Shown here one piece after another: positions 1 to 9,356 of a stretch of DNA of 49,527 bases. The notes beneath the pieces were generated by a model, which saw only the letters and a list, made by a program, of their open reading frames with translations, was not told where the DNA came from and did not search any database. The DNA comes from Anaerolineae bacterium. Its GTDB lineage: Bacteria; Chloroflexota; Anaerolineae; Aggregatilineales; Phototrophicaceae. The number at the start of each line of letters is the position of its first letter. Position 1 is the first letter of the stretch. The stretch spans positions 1 through 49,527 of the forward strand of contig JALOOG010000034.1 of the NCBI GenBank assembly GCA_025454525.1, in the 5' to 3' direction. Both the position numbers and the translations under genes were made by a program.

Positions 1-1253
1 GTGGAGCGGATCAAGGCGCGGGGATTCGTCTGTTTTTTGGTGATCTGGTCACCTATGCCTATACGGATGACCTGAGTGAAGCGAGTCTATTACGGGCGGC
101 GGAGGCTGCTCGCGCAGCTGGCAATGCCAATCAGGGACTCCGGATGATCGATTTAACAGAACAAAAAAGCCCACTCCATTATCCGATCGAAAAGGCTTTT
201 GACACCTTGAGTATCAGTGACAAAGCCGCGATCTTAGGGCGTGTGGATCAAGTGGCGCGGGGGTATGATGCGCGGGTGCGTCAAGTCCGAGCCGGATACA
301 CCGAAGAACGGCGGCATGTCTGGATCTACAATTCCGACGGGATCGCGGTGGAAGATGATCGCTATTTTGTGGAGTTTCGCGTTGCGGCCATGGCCCAAAA
401 CGGGCAACTGATTCAGACCGCGAATGAAGGTTTCGGCGGTCAATTGGGCTTGGAGTTATTCGATCGCCATGATCCGATCGCGTTGGCACAACGTATCAGT
501 GAGACCGCTGTGCAGTTGTTGGATGCGCGGCCGGCTCCGGCAGGTGAGATGACGGTGGTGGTCTGCAACGGGTGGGGTGGCGTGTTGTTCCATGAGGCGT
601 GCGGTCATCAAATGGAAGCGGATTTTATCACCAAAGGGACATCCGCTTATGCGGGGCGGATTGGCGAATTGGTCGCTAATCCGATCGTGAACGCCTATGA
701 TGACGGCACGCTCCCCGGCCGGCGCGGCTCAATGCGCTTTGATGATGAAGGGACACCGGCGGCGCGTAATCCGTTGATCGAAAATGGCAAGTTAATCGAT
801 TATATGTGGGATTTGACCGAAGCACGGCGGGCTAAACGTCGCTCAACAGGTAATGGCCGGCGTGAGAGTTTCCGCCATCTACCGATGCCACGGATGACCA
901 ACACCTATATTGATGCTGGGCCACATGATCCGCAAGAGATCATCGCATCGGTGCAGAAAGGGATCTACATCAAGAGTATGGCCGGTGGTCAAGCGGATAT
1001 TGCCCGCGGAGATTATGTGTTCAACGCCACAGAAGCCTATTTGATTGAGGACGGCAAGTTAACCGCGCCCGTGCGGGGTGCAACCATTGCAGGCAACGGC
1101 CCGAAAACGTTGATGCAAATCGATATGGTCGGAAATGATCTGGCCTTAGATCCCGGTCAAGGCATGTGTGGTAAAGGCCAAGTGGCCCGCGTCAGTGTGG
1201 GACAACCGACTGTTCGTATCCCCGTAGCCATGGTGGGCGGCACAGGTAACTAA
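1..1253 (+). CDS. tldD: TldD metalloprotease subunit, 5' end cut by the window edge
   Basis: The reading frame is open from base 3, so the start codon lies upstream of the window. About 417 codons are visible, against roughly 480 for the family. TldD is the zinc-protease subunit of the TldD/TldE heterodimer, a cytoplasmic complex that degrades unfolded or modified peptides. The metal motif HEACGH (HExxxH) is at 591-608, in the context LFHEACGHQMEAD. The first visible codons read GADQGAGIRLFFGD, the glycine-rich N-terminal region typical of TldD, so the internal ATG at 144 is not the start. tldE follows after only a few bases, so the two are almost certainly co-transcribed. The family assignment is firm; the natural substrate cannot be told from sequence. 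Confidence 0.95.
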   Translation, partial: GADQGAGIRLFFGDLVTYAYTDDLSEASLLRAAEAARAAGNANQGLRMIDLTEQKSPLHYPIEKAFDTLSISDKAAILGRVDQVARGYDARVRQVRAGYTEERRHVWIYNSDGIAVEDDRYFVEFRVAAMAQNGQLIQTANEGFGGQLGLELFDRHDPIALAQRISETAVQLLDARPAPAGEMTVVVCNGWGGVLFHEACGHQMEADFITKGTSAYAGRIGELVANPIVNAYDDGTLPGRRGSMRFDDEGTPAARNPLIENGKLIDYMWDLTEARRAKRRSTGNGRRESFRHLPMPRMTNTYIDAGPHDPQEIIASVQKGIYIKSMAGGQADIARGDYVFNATEAYLIEDGKLTAPVRGATIAGNGPKTLMQIDMVGNDLALDPGQGMCGKGQVARVSVGQPTVRIPVAMVGGTGN

Positions 1254-1266
1254 AGGAGCGATGATC

Positions 1267-2619
1267 ATGACGGATTATTTACAACTGGCGCAACAAGTGG
1301 TCGAACAGGCCGCGCAAGGGGTAGAGGCCGAAGCCTTTATCATGGATGAGATCAGCACCCATATCACCGTGGATCAACACCGAGTCGAACAACTCTCACA
1401 ATCAGGTTCTAAAGGGATCGGTGTTCGCATCATCGATCATGGACGCACGGGTTACGCTTACACCTCTGATTTTTCGGAAGAGTCACTCCAAGCGACGATC
1501 CGCGCCGCTCGTGAATTGGCAGAGATCGCCACCCCCGATCCCGATCGTACCTTACCCGATCCACAACCGATCAGCGAGGAAGATCTAGAGATCTTTGATC
1601 CTGGCTTGGCCCAAGTCAGCACCGAGGACAAGATCGCCTTAACCCGACGGGCAGAAACGGCCACGTTTGATGCAGATGCGCGGGTCTTTAATGCGCGCAC
1701 CGATTACATTGATTATCTAACCCAAGTGTCTATCGCCAATTCTAAGGGGATCGCCGGGGCATATAGTCGCACTTTGGCCTATTTTACGATCCGTGCTACG
1801 GCCCGCGATACAGAACTAAACGATCAAGCATTTGGGTTTGGCTTAGACATCTCGAATTTTTTCCGTGAGTTGAACCCCGAACGGGCTGCCAAAGAGGCCG
1901 CTTATCGCGCTACGATGACCTTAGGCGCGTCCACGATCCCTACACAAGTCGCTAGTGTGGTGTTTGATCCGTTTGTGATGGGTCAATTGTTGGCAACACT
2001 CTCATTGGCCTTGAGCGCCGATGCGATGCAACGCGGGCGATCTTTCCTCAACGGTCGGATGGGTGAGGAGATCGGAGTCGATCTGGTGACGTTGATGGAC
2101 AATGGCCGCCTCAAACGCGGGTTAGGATCTGCACCGTTTGATGGTGAAGGCGTTCCCACCAGTGCGAACCGCTTGGTGGATGAAGGCGTGTTACAAAATT
2201 TGATGTATGACACCTACACCGCCCGCCGTGCTGGAACACAATCTACGGGTAACGCCGCACGCGGATCGCATCGTACCTTACCGACCTTGCGTCCCAACAA
2301 TTTCTATATTCAACCCGGTCATCAATCACCGGAGCAGATCATCGCCGGGGTAGAGCGCGGGTTATACGTCACGCGGATCATGCAAACGGGTGGGATCAAC
2401 CCGATCAACGGTGATTGTTCAATGGCCGCAAGTGGTATGTTGATTGAAAATGGCCAGTTAACCCGCCCGGTGAATGGGGTCACACTTGCGACCACTTTAC
2501 CGGATCTGTTGCGGAATATCAGCGCGGTGGGGGATGATCTGGTCTCCTTACCGTTTTTTGGGTCAATCGGATCACCGACGGTGCGCGTCGATCAGATGAC
2601 GATTGGCGGTTCAGAGTAA
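1267..2619 (+). CDS. tldE: TldE/PmbA, non-catalytic partner of TldD
   Basis: This is a TldD/PmbA-family protein of about 450 residues with no HExxxH motif, as expected of the TldE (PmbA) subunit that forms the substrate chamber with TldD. Family hallmarks are the N-terminal GIGVRIIDHGRTGYAYTSD block and the C-terminal STGNAARG and GINPINGD blocks. Two ATGs are available. ATG 1267 lies 8 bases after the Shine-Dalgarno AGGAG at 1254-1258, whereas ATG 1261 lies only 2 bases after it, so 1267 is preferred. The gene is translationally close to tldD and is followed by a hairpin at 2630-2656. Known TldD/E complexes mature peptide antibiotics or antitoxins in other bacteria; no such partner is visible here. 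Confidence 0.93.
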   Translation: MTDYLQLAQQVVEQAAQGVEAEAFIMDEISTHITVDQHRVEQLSQSGSKGIGVRIIDHGRTGYAYTSDFSEESLQATIRAARELAEIATPDPDRTLPDPQPISEEDLEIFDPGLAQVSTEDKIALTRRAETATFDADARVFNARTDYIDYLTQVSIANSKGIAGAYSRTLAYFTIRATARDTELNDQAFGFGLDISNFFRELNPERAAKEAAYRATMTLGASTIPTQVASVVFDPFVMGQLLATLSLALSADAMQRGRSFLNGRMGEEIGVDLVTLMDNGRLKRGLGSAPFDGEGVPTSANRLVDEGVLQNLMYDTYTARRAGTQSTGNAARGSHRTLPTLRPNNFYIQPGHQSPEQIIAGVERGLYVTRIMQTGGINPINGDCSMAASGMLIENGQLTRPVNGVTLATTLPDLLRNISAVGDDLVSLPFFGSIGSPTVRVDQMTIGGSE

Positions 2620-2629
2620 GCATTCAACC

Positions 2630-2656
2630 GGGGCAAAGTCACGATCGCTTTGCCCC
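2630..2656. terminator. Perfect 9-bp hairpin between convergent genes
   Basis: GGGGCAAAG at 2630-2638 is exactly complementary to CTTTGCCCC at 2648-2656, with a 9-base loop. It lies 10 bases after the tldE stop and 12 bases before the end of the convergent gene, so it could serve both strands. There is no T tract on either side, so termination is inferred from position and stem only. Confidence 0.5.
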
Positions 2657-2668
2657 TGACATGCAAAC

Positions 2669-3460
2669 CTATTCTTCCGTGATGATCTCGATCACCGTTT
2701 CGCTGTTCAGATCGATATGCACCGTGATCAAGGTCTCACCGGCCGCTTCAAACGTCACGATCCACACGTTATCTTGATCTTCACTCCGGCTAACGGTGGA
2801 AGTCCATCCCACCACGCCGCGCACGGCTTCCATCACCACCGCGTCTTCAAAGGCGATGCTCTTGGCGCGATCTTCGTTGGCCGCGAACCATTCTTCATAG
2901 CTATCGACCCCTTCAAAGTGGATTTGTGCGATGCGCGGGTTGATGAAGTTAAAATCGTCATCATAATCGACGGCAACCCAGATCGAGTCTACACCACCGA
3001 CATTGATATACGCGCCCCATACTTTCGACCAAGGTTCGTAATCAATGTAGATCTCGTATTGATCGGGTGCTTCAAGTAGCGATAGCACCTCTGGTGAATT
3101 GACCACAAAATCACGCACGATCGGGTAAGCCTCTTCGCGGGTCTTGTCATCCACGCTAAGATAACTCTCCCAAGAGTAGATCCGCCCATTCAGCGGACTC
3201 ACATTCGCCCAACCTAAATCGTTCCCGTCTGCGTCATAAAATTCGACTTGCCAGATTCCGTAACGATTGCCAGAGTCAAACGCCAATGCCCACCAACCGG
3301 GATAATTTTCGAGTCCTTTGGCAAACAAGGGATCTTCGGCGACCATCGCGATCACGGTGTCCTCGCTAAAGGGTTCTTGGGCGATCGTGGCGTTCCCGAT
3401 CATCCATGCACCGATCAACGCGGGGATCACCAAGAGTAAGCTTTTCATGATACGTTTCAT
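2669..3460 (-). CDS. Secreted PepSY-like protein of unknown function
   Basis: A protein of 263 residues with an N-terminal signal peptide (basic MKRIMK start, hydrophobic core, cleavage probably near TIAQ at residues 25-28). The mature part is acidic and rich in Trp and Tyr. It contains stretches such as WQVEFYDADGNDLGWANVSP and VWIVTFEAAGETLITVHID, which look like the strand-turn-strand pattern of PepSY-type domains; that assignment is tentative. The start at 3460 has GAGG 8 bases upstream. It is the third and last gene after the DUF1800 and DUF1501 genes, separated by 13 bases, so it is probably co-transcribed and exported with them. No catalytic motif was recognised. Confidence 0.7.
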   Translation of the reverse strand: MKRIMKSLLLVIPALIGAWMIGNATIAQEPFSEDTVIAMVAEDPLFAKGLENYPGWWALAFDSGNRYGIWQVEFYDADGNDLGWANVSPLNGRIYSWESYLSVDDKTREEAYPIVRDFVVNSPEVLSLLEAPDQYEIYIDYEPWSKVWGAYINVGGVDSIWVAVDYDDDFNFINPRIAQIHFEGVDSYEEWFAANEDRAKSIAFEDAVVMEAVRGVVGWTSTVSRSEDQDNVWIVTFEAAGETLITVHIDLNSETVIEIITEE

Positions 3461-3473
3461 CGCTTATACCTCA

Positions 3474-4739
3474 CTAACGTGCATGGATAATATCTAACAT
3501 CGTCGCTTGATAATTCGGGAAGATCTGATCGATCGCCTCATTTTTGATGCGTTTGAGCAGGATCTCGGTGAGGACATCGCGGTAATCGGTGGTAACATCC
3601 AGATCGCCCATGTCTAATGCTTCGGCATGGAGTCCTTTCCAACGTGCGTACATGCCGCCTTGTACCCCGCCGCCCATCACAAACATACAATTGCCGTGAC
3701 CGTGATCTGTGCCTTGACTCGCGTTTTCGGTGGCAGTGCGTCCAAACTCGCTCATCGATACCACCGTGATATTCGACATATAATCTTGCATATCGGTGTA
3801 GAACGCCGCTAAACCCCGCGCAAAATCATCTAACAGATAGGCGAAAGTGCCGTCTGTGCCGCCTTGATATTCATGCGTGTCCCAACCGCCCACATCTACA
3901 CACGCCACTTCGAGTCCCACATCCGCCTTGATCAATTGCGCGATCTGGCGCAAGCCCAAGCCAAACTCGCTATCGGGATATTGCGCGCCATTAGCGGGGG
4001 TATAACCCATGGCGGCGAGGTCTTGGAGCATATCCATCGTGTTGAACACGCCGGCCGCCTTGGCTAAGAGCAAATCATCCCCGCCACTTTGCACCGCATA
4101 CAGGCCGGAGAGTGTGCGCTGAATCCCTGCCAATTGATCCCGTCGTCCGGCAAGATGAAAATCGGCGATCGACCGCAAAGCCAAAGTAGACATATTGCCT
4201 TGTAATGAGCTAGGGACTAACGCGCCCATCCCGACCGCCCGGAAAGGGGACTCGTTTTGCCAAGCGGCGCTATTTAAATGCCGTGTGATCCATCCGGTGC
4301 TGGTGGTTTTATCGCCGGGAGTCCCGCGCTCCATATATTCCATCGCGTCAAAATGTGAGCGGGAGGGGTGTGGTGATCCGGCCGCGTGAATGATCCCTAA
4401 CGTGCCGACATCATAGAGGTCTTTGAGCGGGCGTAAGGCTGGATGCAACCCAAAAAACCCATCCAGATCGATCGCGGCGCTATCGCTTCCGTCGGGTTCA
4501 GGGATCGCGATCGTCGGCCGTTTGTCGTAATAATTTGCGCCTTCCCCATACGGCACCACGGCGTTGAGTCCGTCCATGCCGCCACGTTGAAAGATCGCCA
4601 CCAACACATCACGATCTCCCCGCGCCGCTTGTTGACCTTGCGGCGAAAACACCAATTTTGGCATCCATGACGGGAACACCGCGCTACTGATGCCCACAAT
4701 CCCCAAAGAACTTAAGAAGTTGCGTCGTGACAAGCTCAT
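3474..4739 (-). CDS. DUF1501 family protein with Tat signal
   Basis: A 421-residue protein starting MSLSRRNFLSSLG, a twin-arginine (SRRNFL) export signal with a hydrophobic stretch to about residue 24. The body has DUF1501 hallmarks: the early FQRGGMDGLNAVVP block, the HPSRSHFDAM block and the late SEFGRTATENASQGTDHGHG block. DUF1501 proteins are related to the sulfatase/alkaline phosphatase fold and are usually found next to DUF1800 genes, as here (7-base gap to the upstream gene). The pair is likely folded in the cytoplasm and exported through Tat. A GGAGA motif lies about 10 bases before the start. The biochemical role of the family is unknown. Confidence 0.93.
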   Translation of the reverse strand: MSLSRRNFLSSLGIVGISSAVFPSWMPKLVFSPQGQQAARGDRDVLVAIFQRGGMDGLNAVVPYGEGANYYDKRPTIAIPEPDGSDSAAIDLDGFFGLHPALRPLKDLYDVGTLGIIHAAGSPHPSRSHFDAMEYMERGTPGDKTTSTGWITRHLNSAAWQNESPFRAVGMGALVPSSLQGNMSTLALRSIADFHLAGRRDQLAGIQRTLSGLYAVQSGGDDLLLAKAAGVFNTMDMLQDLAAMGYTPANGAQYPDSEFGLGLRQIAQLIKADVGLEVACVDVGGWDTHEYQGGTDGTFAYLLDDFARGLAAFYTDMQDYMSNITVVSMSEFGRTATENASQGTDHGHGNCMFVMGGGVQGGMYARWKGLHAEALDMGDLDVTTDYRDVLTEILLKRIKNEAIDQIFPNYQATMLDIIHAR

Positions 4740-4746
4740 AACCGGA

Positions 4747-6234
4747 TTATCTCCATTGGAAATACGGCGATGCCATCAGCAGGCCGAGTAAAGTCGGGAG
4801 TTTGGTGTAATACAAATCATCGGTGATCACTTCGTTTGGGTCAGCATTGCGAGAGACAAACGCGATTAATTGGTCACGATCTTCCGGTGCGATCCCACCG
4901 CCGATCACACGCTCAGTGGCCAGATCAACCAATTCACCTACTGTATTTGGCATCGGTACGACGGCGGCCACGTTAAAACTGGCACCATCCACATAACCAT
5001 CACCCGCGAGGGCCATCGTAAGCGCGGTATTCCAACGATGTAACAGGCCATTGGTATTGATCCATGCGCCGGCCGCATCAGGATACCCGTTGGGCGGATG
5101 CCAGAAAAACGGAAGTTGTCCGAGTGGTTCTAACATGGTTAAGACGGGTTCAAGGTTGCCAAATTGCAGATGCGGTTTAAATGTCCGCATGATCGCGACC
5201 ACAAAATCCAAGGGGCGACGGAATTTTTGTCCTTCGGCCGCCATAAACTCTGCGGATTTGAGGATATGGCGCATCACTTCGCGGATATTGCCATCGGTGT
5301 CGATAAAGACTTGGGTGGTACTTTCGATCAACGACTCCGCCGGACGGTCACTCACAAAGCGACGGCATAACTTATAACTGACAAAGCGGGCCGTAGACGG
5401 GTGATGCGCGAGGATATTGATCACATCGAGTCCGTCTTCGATCCCACGCCCCGCCGGCAGATCGTAGCCTAATACCCGCTTTGGTTCGCTGTCATGCTGA
5501 TCGCGATTAAAGTGGAACCCATCGACAAAGCCCGATTCGACTGTCCATCCGGTGAACGCCCGCGCTACTTCGGTTACATCGTCTTCGGTATAACCGCCGT
5601 CTACGCCTAGGGTGTGCAGTTCCATAATTTCACGGGCGTAATTTTCGTTCGGATGTTCCGCTGAACTGGTAGCGTTGTCCAAATAATAGAGCATGGCGGC
5701 GCTACGGGCCGAGGCATACAACAGATCGCGGAAGTAACCGAGGGCGTGCTTACGGATCACCTCACGATCATCAACAATCTTCTCACTCAACAGATCGCCG
5801 ATCGGGATGTTAAAGTGATCTGTCCAAAATTCGACCATTAACTCATAGAGTTGGCGTTCGCTATAAGCGGCCCGATAGATCCGCGCCCATAACATTGTGT
5901 AAAGGACTTGCGCGTATTGACTCACCGCGATCTCACCGATCTCATCATAGGTCATCGTCAAGATGCGCCGTCCACCGATAAATTGATCGATCGCTTCATC
6001 CGGGATGTTTTCCGCGTCCAATTGCCAATCGATGTAACCTTCGATCCCCAACTCTTGAATACGGGCATAATCATCGGGATTCGGGCCCCAAGTTAAGCGA
6101 TTTAAGACATGCCGCTCTGGGCTACCGACTCCTTGTGCATGGGTGATCGGCACACGGAGTCCGCTCCAAGCGACCCCTGCACCCACTCCCACCCATGCGG
6201 ATAGCTGTAAAAAGTTGCGTCTGCTGACTGCCAT
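4747..6234 (-). CDS. DUF1800 family protein with Tat signal
   Basis: A DUF1800 protein, first gene of a three-gene minus-strand operon. The start at 6234 (MAVSRRNFLQLSAWVG, 495 residues) is chosen over an ATG five codons upstream because a strong GAGGAG lies 7 bases before it. The N-terminus is a twin-arginine signal (SRRNFL). Family features are HVLNRLTWGPNPDDY near the N-terminus, the central FWTDHFNIP block, NENYAREIMELHTLGVDGGYTEDDV (quoted here only as landmarks NENYAREIMELHTLG and GYTEDDV), ARAFTGWT and the late PPNGYPD block. Known occurrences pair it with DUF1501 proteins for export; its molecular function has not been established. Confidence 0.93.
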   Translation of the reverse strand: MAVSRRNFLQLSAWVGVGAGVAWSGLRVPITHAQGVGSPERHVLNRLTWGPNPDDYARIQELGIEGYIDWQLDAENIPDEAIDQFIGGRRILTMTYDEIGEIAVSQYAQVLYTMLWARIYRAAYSERQLYELMVEFWTDHFNIPIGDLLSEKIVDDREVIRKHALGYFRDLLYASARSAAMLYYLDNATSSAEHPNENYAREIMELHTLGVDGGYTEDDVTEVARAFTGWTVESGFVDGFHFNRDQHDSEPKRVLGYDLPAGRGIEDGLDVINILAHHPSTARFVSYKLCRRFVSDRPAESLIESTTQVFIDTDGNIREVMRHILKSAEFMAAEGQKFRRPLDFVVAIMRTFKPHLQFGNLEPVLTMLEPLGQLPFFWHPPNGYPDAAGAWINTNGLLHRWNTALTMALAGDGYVDGASFNVAAVVPMPNTVGELVDLATERVIGGGIAPEDRDQLIAFVSRNADPNEVITDDLYYTKLPTLLGLLMASPYFQWR

Positions 6235-6266
6235 GCACGGACTCCTCATCTGTGACTCATGTTTAC

Positions 6267-6272
6267 ATCATA
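6267..6272 (-). promoter_or_regulatory. Candidate -10 box for the DUF1800 operon
   Basis: On the minus strand this reads TATGAT, 32 bases before the GAGGAG-preceded start at 6234. No good -35 hexamer was found at 16-18 bases, so the call rests on the -10 match and position. Confidence 0.3.
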
Positions 6273-6289
6273 CCGGAAAACTTGCCATG

Positions 6290-6324
6290 AGTTTTGACGA
6301 AATTGTGACGATCTCGTCAAAACT
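6290..6324. repeat. Perfect 11-bp inverted repeat in a divergent intergenic region
   Basis: AGTTTTGACGA at 6290-6300 is exactly complementary to TCGTCAAAACT at 6314-6324, with a 13-base centre that holds a further TGACGA. It sits between the minus-strand DUF1800 operon and the plus-strand beta-helix gene, with TTGACG on each strand resembling a -35 box. A shared operator for divergent promoters or an RNA hairpin are both possible. Confidence 0.55.
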
Positions 6325-6482
6325 GCTTCTTGTACCGTTAAATTTGATTATTCTGCTTTCACTATCCATTCACCTTAATTGCACTCAAGATTTCTAAAAT
6401 CAGGCGTGTCCTTAATGGAGATCTGATAAACCCCACTTCAACCACACGATTGATTTTAATATCACGGCGGAGACAGATTAAC

Positions 6483-7964
6483 ATGCGCCATTTCAGCTTC
6501 ATAACAGTGATCCTAGGATTATTTTTAGCGGTTCAACTTCCTCCTGTTACCGCGCAACAAGGGCAAATTATGGTCAACACCCCCCGCATGATCCGTGCCG
6601 ATGACAGTTTATGCAGTCTACCCGAAGCGATCTCCACTGCGCTGACTGGACAAAGGCCATATGCTTCCTTAGGGGAGTGTGCATTAGGGACGGTGATCCT
6701 ACTACCCGGCCGTGAAGAGTACCAAGTAACCGCTGAAACCTTAGAATCACCCCAAGCGATCAATGCTTTTCCCGTGATTACTGGGACGGTGACGATTCGT
6801 ACCGTCGGCGGTCGCGCTGAAATCCGACGCGCACCAGATCCTGATACCCCCGCTGTCCGCTTTTTTGAAGTTGCCGAAGGCGGATCATTAACCCTTGAGA
6901 ATATCGATCTCAGCGGGGGAAGTCGGGTGATCGGTGGGCGTAATGCGTTGGTCATTTGTCCAGAAGGCGATTGTTCCATTGAGGAGAGCGGCGGCGCGAT
7001 CTTGTCATACGGGGATCTCACCTTAAACAGTGTCCTCTTTAGGTACAACACGGCAGGCTTATTCGGCGGTGCGCTTGCTTTGATGGGTGGGACAGTCACC
7101 ATTCATCGTTCCTCATTTTTTGAAAATCACATCTTTGAGAGGGGACGAGGCGGCGCAATTTATCTTAATCGCGCTGATCTGACGCTTAGCAATGGGTTAT
7201 TTCAACGGAATAGTGCTGGTAATGGGGCGGCCTTGTTCACCAATAACGCCGAAGTCCAGATCCGTAACTCGTTCTTTCTTGAAAACGTCGCTACTGGACA
7301 TTGTGGTGCCATTGAGATCGAAACGGCGAATGTGAGCATTATCGATAGCACCTTCGCCGAAAATCAGGCTGCGGAAGTCAGTGTGATCTGCAATCGGGGT
7401 GAAACCACGATCACCGACTCCGTATTTAGTGAGAATGAGGCGAACTGTATTGCCAACACCGCAAACCTCACCTTACAGAATATCATCGTTGAAGGGTGTT
7501 TAGCGGGTGGTATCATCAGCAGTGGTGATCTAGTCATTCAAGATGGCCGGATTCGTCATAATTTTCATCAACGTTGTGGGGGCGGGATTCGCTTAATCAA
7601 TGGTGAAACCGAGATCATCAATACCGAGATCAGCGACAATTATCAGGTTCACTTGCTCAACCTAGAGGAAGATGTTCCGGCCGAAGGCTCAGGTGGGGGA
7701 ATTTGCTTTGATCCTTCCGACTCCGGCACCTTGTTGATCCGTGACTCGCGCATTTTTGGCAATTTCACCACCGGATATGGCGGGGGAATTTACGCACCAG
7801 CAGGGGCTATTGAGATCATCAATACGCATATTTACGACAATAGCGCGCAACAATCGGGCGGTGGTGTGTTTATCACCACCCCGGATTATCGGATTTACCC
7901 CGATGTGATCATTGAGGACAATCAAGCACCCGAACAGCCGGATCTAGCGATCCCGTCACCGTGA
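6483..7964 (+). CDS. Secreted right-handed beta-helix protein with CSLREA-like N-terminus
   Basis: About 493 residues from the ATG at 6483. This start is chosen because it places a classic signal peptide (MRHFSFITVILGLFLAVQ, cleavage near VTAQQ) at the very N-terminus; an upstream in-frame ATG at 6450 would bury it. Just after the signal comes DDSLCSLPEAISTA, matching the CSLREA-type motif that precedes many surface beta-helix proteins. The rest is a run of parallel beta-helix rungs with repeated phrases such as GGAIYLN, GNGAALFTNN, GGGIRLINGETEIINTEISD and GGGIYAPAGAIEIINTHIYD. The probable location is the cell surface or medium. No lyase or hydrolase residues could be assigned, so adhesion or glycan binding is equally possible. 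Confidence 0.88.
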   Translation: MRHFSFITVILGLFLAVQLPPVTAQQGQIMVNTPRMIRADDSLCSLPEAISTALTGQRPYASLGECALGTVILLPGREEYQVTAETLESPQAINAFPVITGTVTIRTVGGRAEIRRAPDPDTPAVRFFEVAEGGSLTLENIDLSGGSRVIGGRNALVICPEGDCSIEESGGAILSYGDLTLNSVLFRYNTAGLFGGALALMGGTVTIHRSSFFENHIFERGRGGAIYLNRADLTLSNGLFQRNSAGNGAALFTNNAEVQIRNSFFLENVATGHCGAIEIETANVSIIDSTFAENQAAEVSVICNRGETTITDSVFSENEANCIANTANLTLQNIIVEGCLAGGIISSGDLVIQDGRIRHNFHQRCGGGIRLINGETEIINTEISDNYQVHLLNLEEDVPAEGSGGGICFDPSDSGTLLIRDSRIFGNFTTGYGGGIYAPAGAIEIINTHIYDNSAQQSGGGVFITTPDYRIYPDVIIEDNQAPEQPDLAIPSP

Positions 7965-8000
7965 CTTGTCTCTAAATGGGTAATCGTGTCCGTCTCCATC

Positions 8001-8032
8001 TTAGAGCGCGCTCTTTGTAGGACGCGCTCTAA
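8001..8032 (+). terminator. Perfect 10-bp hairpin after the beta-helix gene
   Basis: TTAGAGCGCG at 8001-8010 pairs exactly with CGCGCTCTAA at 8023-8032 (12-base loop), 36 bases after the stop codon. No T tract follows. The outer TTAGAG/CTCTAA arms recur in the hairpin at 45272-45304. Confidence 0.55.
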
Positions 8033-8101
8033 TGTGATCCGATTTAAGACCGCTGCTAACGCCTATTATTCCACGCGGACCCCGTGATCTTTGCGTCGTG
8101 A

Positions 8102-9280
8102 TCATGAGACCGCGATCGGTTGCATAAACCCATGACGTTGCATAAAGCGCGCCATGCGATCTAACGCTTTTTCCAGATTTGCATCGCTGTTGGTGTAGCT
8201 GGCGCGGATAAAGCCCGTCCCACTCTGCCCAAAAGCGCTCCCCGGAATCACCGCCACGCGATCTTCCCGTAACAGCAACTCGCAGAAGTCTTCATCGGTG
8301 AGTCCAGTGGATGCAATAGACGGAAACGCATAAAACGCGCCGCGTGGCTCAAAACATGCCAATCCGATCTGATTAAAACCGTTTACGATCAATTGACGGC
8401 GACGATCGTAACTTTGACGCATGTATTCCACATCGCTTTCACCATTGACTAAGGCCTCTACCGCGGCGATCTGGCCCATCGTGGGAGCAGACATGATCAG
8501 ATATTGATGCAATTTTCGCATCGCTTCCATCACTTCCGGCGTAGACATCGCGTAACCGATCCGCCATCCGGTCATCGCAAACGATTTACTCATGCCAGAG
8601 AGCAGGATCGTGCGCTCATACATACCGGGAAGCGAGGCGAAATTGATATGCTCTACCCCATACACCAAGCGCTCATAGATTTCATCGGAGATCACCACCA
8701 GATCGTATTTTTCGGCTACTGCGGCGATCTCTAACAGACGTGAGCGCGTTAACACCGCCCCGGTGGGGTTATTCGGATAGCTAATCAAGATCGCACGGGT
8801 ACGCGGGCTGATTTTTGCCTCTAGATCCGCTCCGGTCACTTGGAACTGATTTTCGACACGAGTCTGCACCATCACCGGAACACCGCCGGCCATCTCGACG
8901 GCGGCCGGGTTCGCCACAAAACACGGTTCAACTACCAAGACTTCTTCACCGGGGTTAAGGATCGCTTTCATCGCCAACCACAGCGCTTCGCTTACGCCCA
9001 CGGTGACGAGGATCTGATTGTCAGGATGATAATGCAGGTTGTACAACTGTTGCTGATAGGCGCTGATCGCGTGGCGTAATTCTAAAGTACCAGAATTGGA
9101 GGTATAAGCAGTTTGGCCAGCACGCAAAGACTCAATGCCTTTTTCAGTGATGTGATCGGGGGTTTTGAAGTCTGGTTCACCGATACCAAGAGTCACCACA
9201 TCTTGCATAGTGGCCGCGATGTCAAAGTAACGACGGATGCCGGATGGACGCAAATTTTGGACGTTTTGGGCGATACGCAT
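8102..9280 (-). CDS. Class I/II pyridoxal-phosphate aminotransferase
   Basis: A 392-residue fold-type I aminotransferase of the aspartate/aromatic aminotransferase subgroup. Visible landmarks are LGIGEPDFKTPDHI near residue 31, SYPNNPTGAVLT at 167-178, the SDEIYERLVY block at 198-207, and SGMSKSFAMTGWRIGYA, in which Lys232 should form the Schiff base with PLP. A late SGTGFIRASYTNSD segment carries the carboxylate-binding arginine. It would transfer an amino group between an amino acid and 2-oxoglutarate in the cytoplasm. Substrate (Asp, aromatic, or a diaminopimelate precursor) cannot be decided from sequence. It is divergent from the acyltransferase gene and stands alone. The start at 9280 gives the usual family length. 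Confidence 0.92.
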   Translation of the reverse strand: MRIAQNVQNLRPSGIRRYFDIAATMQDVVTLGIGEPDFKTPDHITEKGIESLRAGQTAYTSNSGTLELRHAISAYQQQLYNLHYHPDNQILVTVGVSEALWLAMKAILNPGEEVLVVEPCFVANPAAVEMAGGVPVMVQTRVENQFQVTGADLEAKISPRTRAILISYPNNPTGAVLTRSRLLEIAAVAEKYDLVVISDEIYERLVYGVEHINFASLPGMYERTILLSGMSKSFAMTGWRIGYAMSTPEVMEAMRKLHQYLIMSAPTMGQIAAVEALVNGESDVEYMRQSYDRRRQLIVNGFNQIGLACFEPRGAFYAFPSIASTGLTDEDFCELLLREDRVAVIPGSAFGQSGTGFIRASYTNSDANLEKALDRMARFMQRHGFMQPIAVS

Positions 9281-9356
9281 AAATTCCCTAGCCTTTTATA
9301 GGTATAACTTGCCTAGATCATATCACAAGATCGCCGATGGATCATCCTCTATACTT

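Noticed and set aside
6533-7102. Open frame of 189 codons antisense to the beta-helix gene
   Set aside because: Contained in a gene with signal peptide and repeated helix rungs; no supporting features.
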